Shown: one piece after another, positions 15,476 through 18,095 of the stretch | Layout of the letters: every line of letters begins with the position of its first letter | Position numbering within the stretch: the stretch's first letter is position 1 | Origin: JAIBBG01 sp031417525 | Lineage (GTDB): Bacteria; Bacteroidota; Bacteroidia; Flavobacteriales_D; Sanyastnellaceae | Length of the DNA stretch: 18,095 bases | Reading direction: 5' to 3' | NCBI GenBank assembly: GCA_031417525.1 | Contig: JANOVT010000360.1 | Coordinates: 1-18,095, forward strand | Position numbers and translations under genes: made by a program | Notes under the pieces: generated by a model | Told to the model about the DNA's origin: nothing | Databases searched by the model: none | The model's input: the letters and a program-made list of their open reading frames with translations, nothing else

Positions 15476-16858
15476 TTATGATGAGAAGTCTTTGGCCACG
15501 ATAGGTACAAGCGCATCAATGTCTCCAGCCCCTAGCATCACAATGACTTCGCGCGGCTTACTTCTCAATTCAGCTAATAAATCACTTTTCTGTACGAGTA
15601 TTTTAGGCCTTCCTGAAATTTTATCCAACAGCATTTGTGAATCAATTCCCGGAATGGGTAATTCCCGGGCGGGATAAATCGGTAGAAGTATGACCTCGTC
15701 CAAAAGCTCGAGACTTTTCGCGAAATCATCAGCAAAATCGCGTGTTCTGGAGAACAAATGCGGTTGAAAAACACCGGTGACTTTGAGATCCGGATAAAGT
15801 TCTCTCACAGATGACAAACAAGCGCGGAGTTCTTCCGGGTGATGCGCATAATCATCGATCATCACCAGATCGTCGCGCCGAATGTGATACTCGAAGCGCC
15901 TTTTCACACCCAAAAACGAGCTAAGGGCAGCTCGTACCTGTTCCTCGGTAATGCCACACTCCATGGCAATGGCACAAGCAGCTACCGCATTTTCCACATT
16001 GTGGCGACCAGGCAGTCCGAGCTCCAGATTTTCCCACTTGCTTTCGGGCGATTGAAATGTGAAAAAATAGCGTCCGTCTTCGATGTTGATATCTCGACCC
16101 CGGAAATCCGCACTGCCATTCAGCGTATAGGAATAGATCGCTACGCCCATGTCGATTTTATCATCTGTGAGCGGTAATCCTGCTTTGCACATGAGTACAC
16201 CGCCGATTTTCAGTTTTTGGGCAAACAGGTTAAACGATTCGATCATGTACTCATGTGATCCATAAATATCTAGGTGATCTGCATCCATGCTGGTGATCAC
16301 AGAAAGTGTCGGTGATAAAGTGAGGAACGATCGATCGTATTCATCAGCTTCTACAACTGTCCATTCTGCCTGTGGAGAAAGTAGAAGATTTGATTTGTAA
16401 TTGGTGGTGATACCTCCGAGGAATGCGTTGCAACCAAGGCCGCTGTGTGTGAGGATGTGCGCAATCATAGCGCTGGTTGTAGTCTTGCCATGTGTACCCG
16501 CAACTGCAATGGTCTTCGAATTTTCAGTAATCAAACCTAATACCTGCGAACGTTTCATCAAACTGAATTCATTCTCTTTGAACCAATTCAATTCATTGCT
16601 GTCTGCAGGAATCGCCGGTGTGTAAACCACAATAACTTTTGACTTTTCTGTCAATTTAATGATGTTAGGAATTTCGAGGATCGTGTCATCAAAGTGAACC
16701 GGAATGCCTTCCAATTCAAGTTCGGTGGTGAGCGCAGTGCTCGTGCGATCATATCCCATCACTTCTTTGCCTTGTGAACGGAAGTATCGCGCAAGCGCTG
16801 ACATTCCAATTCCACCGATTCCGAGGAAGTAATAGACTTCAATGTCTTTTAAGTTCAT
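15476..16858 (-). CDS. murC: UDP-N-acetylmuramate--L-alanine ligase
   Basis: A 460-residue cytoplasmic Mur ligase that adds L-alanine to UDP-MurNAc using ATP. The N-terminal Rossmann loop GIGGIGMSALA is at 13-23, the ATP-binding loop GTHGKTTT at 121-128, and VEADEYDRSFL in the central domain supplies metal-binding residues. LPGRHNVENAVAA and DDYAHHPEEL mark the later family motifs. Length is normal and the start ATG (MNLKDIEVYYFLG) is unambiguous. It sits between murG (139-nt gap) and ftsQ, as expected for this gene cluster. Confidence 0.97.
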   Translation of the reverse strand: MNLKDIEVYYFLGIGGIGMSALARYFRSQGKEVMGYDRTSTALTTELELEGIPVHFDDTILEIPNIIKLTEKSKVIVVYTPAIPADSNELNWFKENEFSLMKRSQVLGLITENSKTIAVAGTHGKTTTSAMIAHILTHSGLGCNAFLGGITTNYKSNLLLSPQAEWTVVEADEYDRSFLTLSPTLSVITSMDADHLDIYGSHEYMIESFNLFAQKLKIGGVLMCKAGLPLTDDKIDMGVAIYSYTLNGSADFRGRDINIEDGRYFFTFQSPESKWENLELGLPGRHNVENAVAACAIAMECGITEEQVRAALSSFLGVKRRFEYHIRRDDLVMIDDYAHHPEELRACLSSVRELYPDLKVTGVFQPHLFSRTRDFADDFAKSLELLDEVILLPIYPARELPIPGIDSQMLLDKISGRPKILVQKSDLLAELRSKPREVIVMLGAGDIDALVPIVAKDFSS

Positions 16859-16903
16859 GGGGGAAAGATAATGGTGGCGGAGAGTGTGTTGTCATAGCTC
16901 TCA

Positions 16904-16934
16904 ATTCAAAAATTTAAAGATTCAAAGATTTAAG
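16904..16934. repeat. Imperfect 16/15-bp tandem repeat between murG and murC
   Basis: Two adjacent copies, ATTCAAAAATTTAAAG (16904-16919) and ATTCAAAGATTTAAG (16920-16934), differ by one substitution and one base length. They lie in the 139-nt gap before murC. Read on the minus strand they give CTTTG and TTTTTG runs one base short of the TAnnTTTG box, so a promoter is possible but not convincing. The rest of the gap shows nothing else. Confidence 0.5.
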
Positions 16935-16997
16935 TCTTCAACTCGATCGAGGTTCTGGTATCTCTGCTTCCTTTAATAGAGGATTCTGCTCGCAAGC

Positions 16998-18086
16998 CTA
17001 CTTGCGGATCAAACGCATCACCTCGCTGACAATCAGTTCCGGTGCATTTGGAATACCCAAGGCTGATATGTTTTTCGAAAGTGATTCCGCTTTCAGATCA
17101 TCCTGAAAAAGTTCCATAACGACATTGCCCAATTGTTCTTCCGCTGCTGCATCAGTAACTAAAATGGCAGCATTTCGATTGACTAAAGCCATAGCGTTCT
17201 TAGTTTGATGATCTTCTGAAACATTGGGTGATGGAATAAAAATAGCTGGCTTTTTCACCAGACACAATTCTGAGATACTCATGGCACCAGCTCTGGAAAC
17301 GATGATGTCTGCGGCTGTGTAGGCCAAATCCATTTCACGAATAAATTCAAATACCACAATGCCTTTTTTTTCAGCTGCCATTCCTCTCGCAGTTTCAACA
17401 TACGGTTTTCCTGTTTGCCAGAGTACCTGCAAACCAAGATCTACCCATGAGCTTGCATATTTTTTCACTGCATGGTTAATTGTACGAGCACCAAGACTTC
17501 CGCCGATGATCAGCACCGTCTTCTTATTTGGTTGAAGTCCAAAATGAGCGTACGCTTTTTCTCGTTTACCTTCCAATTGTACCACTTCCGAACGTACCGG
17601 ATTTCCTGTCAACACTATTTTTTCTTTTGGAAAAAACTTTTCCATGCCTTCATAAGCCACACAGATTTTATCCACTTTCTTCGATAAAATCTTATTGGTA
17701 ATTCCGGCGTACGAATTCTGTTCCTGGATCAACGTTGGAATTCCTGCGGCTGCGGCCGCGCGCAGTAGCGGTCCACTGGCATATCCACCAACACCAATGG
17801 CTATGTCCGGACGAAAATCACGAATGACTTTTCTGGCTTTTATTAAACTTGAAATGACCTTGAAAGGAACAAGCAGATTTTTCCATGTCAGTCGTCGTTG
17901 AATGCCGACAATCGGAAGACCAATGATTTTATATCCGGCTGCAGGAACTTTTTCCATTTCCATTTTCCCATTTGCACCTACAAATAAAATTTCTGATGCA
18001 GGGTCCTGGCGTTGAATTGCGTTGGCGATGGCGATCGCCGGAAAAATGTGACCGCCCGTTCCTCCGCCGCTGATGATGACTCTCAT
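16998..18086 (-). CDS. murG: Lipid II synthase MurG (UDP-GlcNAc transferase, GT28)
   Basis: A 362-residue GT-B enzyme that adds GlcNAc from UDP-GlcNAc to lipid I, making lipid II at the inner face of the membrane. GGGTGGHIFPA (7-17) is the lipid-I-binding loop, GVGGYASGP is at 98-106 and QEQNSYAGITNK at 121-132. The donor-side GGSLGAR is at 195-201, with SRAGAMSISE (264-273) and HQTKNA (293-298). All hallmark motifs are present and length is normal. The gene is complete; its ATG at 18086 lies nine bases from the window edge. The previous dcw gene, expected to be ftsW, would lie outside. Confidence 0.97.
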   Translation of the reverse strand: MRVIISGGGTGGHIFPAIAIANAIQRQDPASEILFVGANGKMEMEKVPAAGYKIIGLPIVGIQRRLTWKNLLVPFKVISSLIKARKVIRDFRPDIAIGVGGYASGPLLRAAAAAGIPTLIQEQNSYAGITNKILSKKVDKICVAYEGMEKFFPKEKIVLTGNPVRSEVVQLEGKREKAYAHFGLQPNKKTVLIIGGSLGARTINHAVKKYASSWVDLGLQVLWQTGKPYVETARGMAAEKKGIVVFEFIREMDLAYTAADIIVSRAGAMSISELCLVKKPAIFIPSPNVSEDHQTKNAMALVNRNAAILVTDAAAEEQLGNVVMELFQDDLKAESLSKNISALGIPNAPELIVSEVMRLIRK

Positions 18087-18095
18087 TCCGAATTT

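Noticed and set aside
17740..17770. A GC-rich patch with a GCGGCCGC octamer within murG
   Set aside because: It encodes the alanine run RAAAAAG in an otherwise normal MurG, so it is explained by coding.

Overview
The window looks like chromosome of a Bacteroidota bacterium. The cell-division genes murG, murC, ftsQ and ftsA are in the order usual for that phylum. Start codons generally lack Shine-Dalgarno sequences, and at least one promoter-like site matches the phylum's TAnnTTTG -7 box. Nearly everything is on the minus strand, so the window is described right to left. The phylum call is inference from gene order, protein style and promoter style; genus and species cannot be read from it.

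Right part (about 18086 to 13191): murG, murC, ftsQ and ftsA, the end of a dcw (division and cell wall) cluster. murG and murC make and use late peptidoglycan precursors, ftsQ is a divisome scaffold, and ftsA is the actin-like membrane anchor for FtsZ. The expected next gene, ftsZ, is absent. ftsA is instead followed by a perfect 10-bp hairpin that looks like a terminator, and a new transcription unit begins after it.

Middle part (about 13032 to 3627): a DedA-family membrane protein (likely polyprenyl-phosphate recycling), aroE (shikimate dehydrogenase), and an ABC exporter pair of the O-antigen/capsule type (wzm permease, wzt ATPase with a C-terminal glycan-binding-like domain). Five glycosyltransferase genes follow: two GT2, one GT4, a GT11 fucosyltransferase and a 654-residue GT2-GT4 fusion. 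The last three junctions in this run are identical 4-nt ATGA start/stop overlaps, which suggests translational coupling. The set would build a fucose-containing surface polysaccharide and export it through Wzm/Wzt.

Left part (3647 to 1): a single plus-strand GT4 gene interrupts the cluster. It overlaps the fusion gene tail-to-tail by 21 nt and shares a 113-nt divergent promoter region with the next minus-strand unit. That unit holds a GT4, an ExoA-like membrane GT2 and the beginning of an exported GH2 beta-mannosidase cut off by the window edge, again joined by ATGA overlaps.

No tRNA, rRNA, CRISPR array, insertion sequence or phage gene was seen. Apart from the first 221 bases, which hold the partial mannosidase gene, no stretch over 300 bases lacks a complete gene. 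I found no clear evidence of a wholly new system. The most unusual points are the missing ftsZ, the fused glycosyltransferase, the inverted glycosyltransferase gene, and the exported glycosidase translated in overlap with glycosyltransferases.
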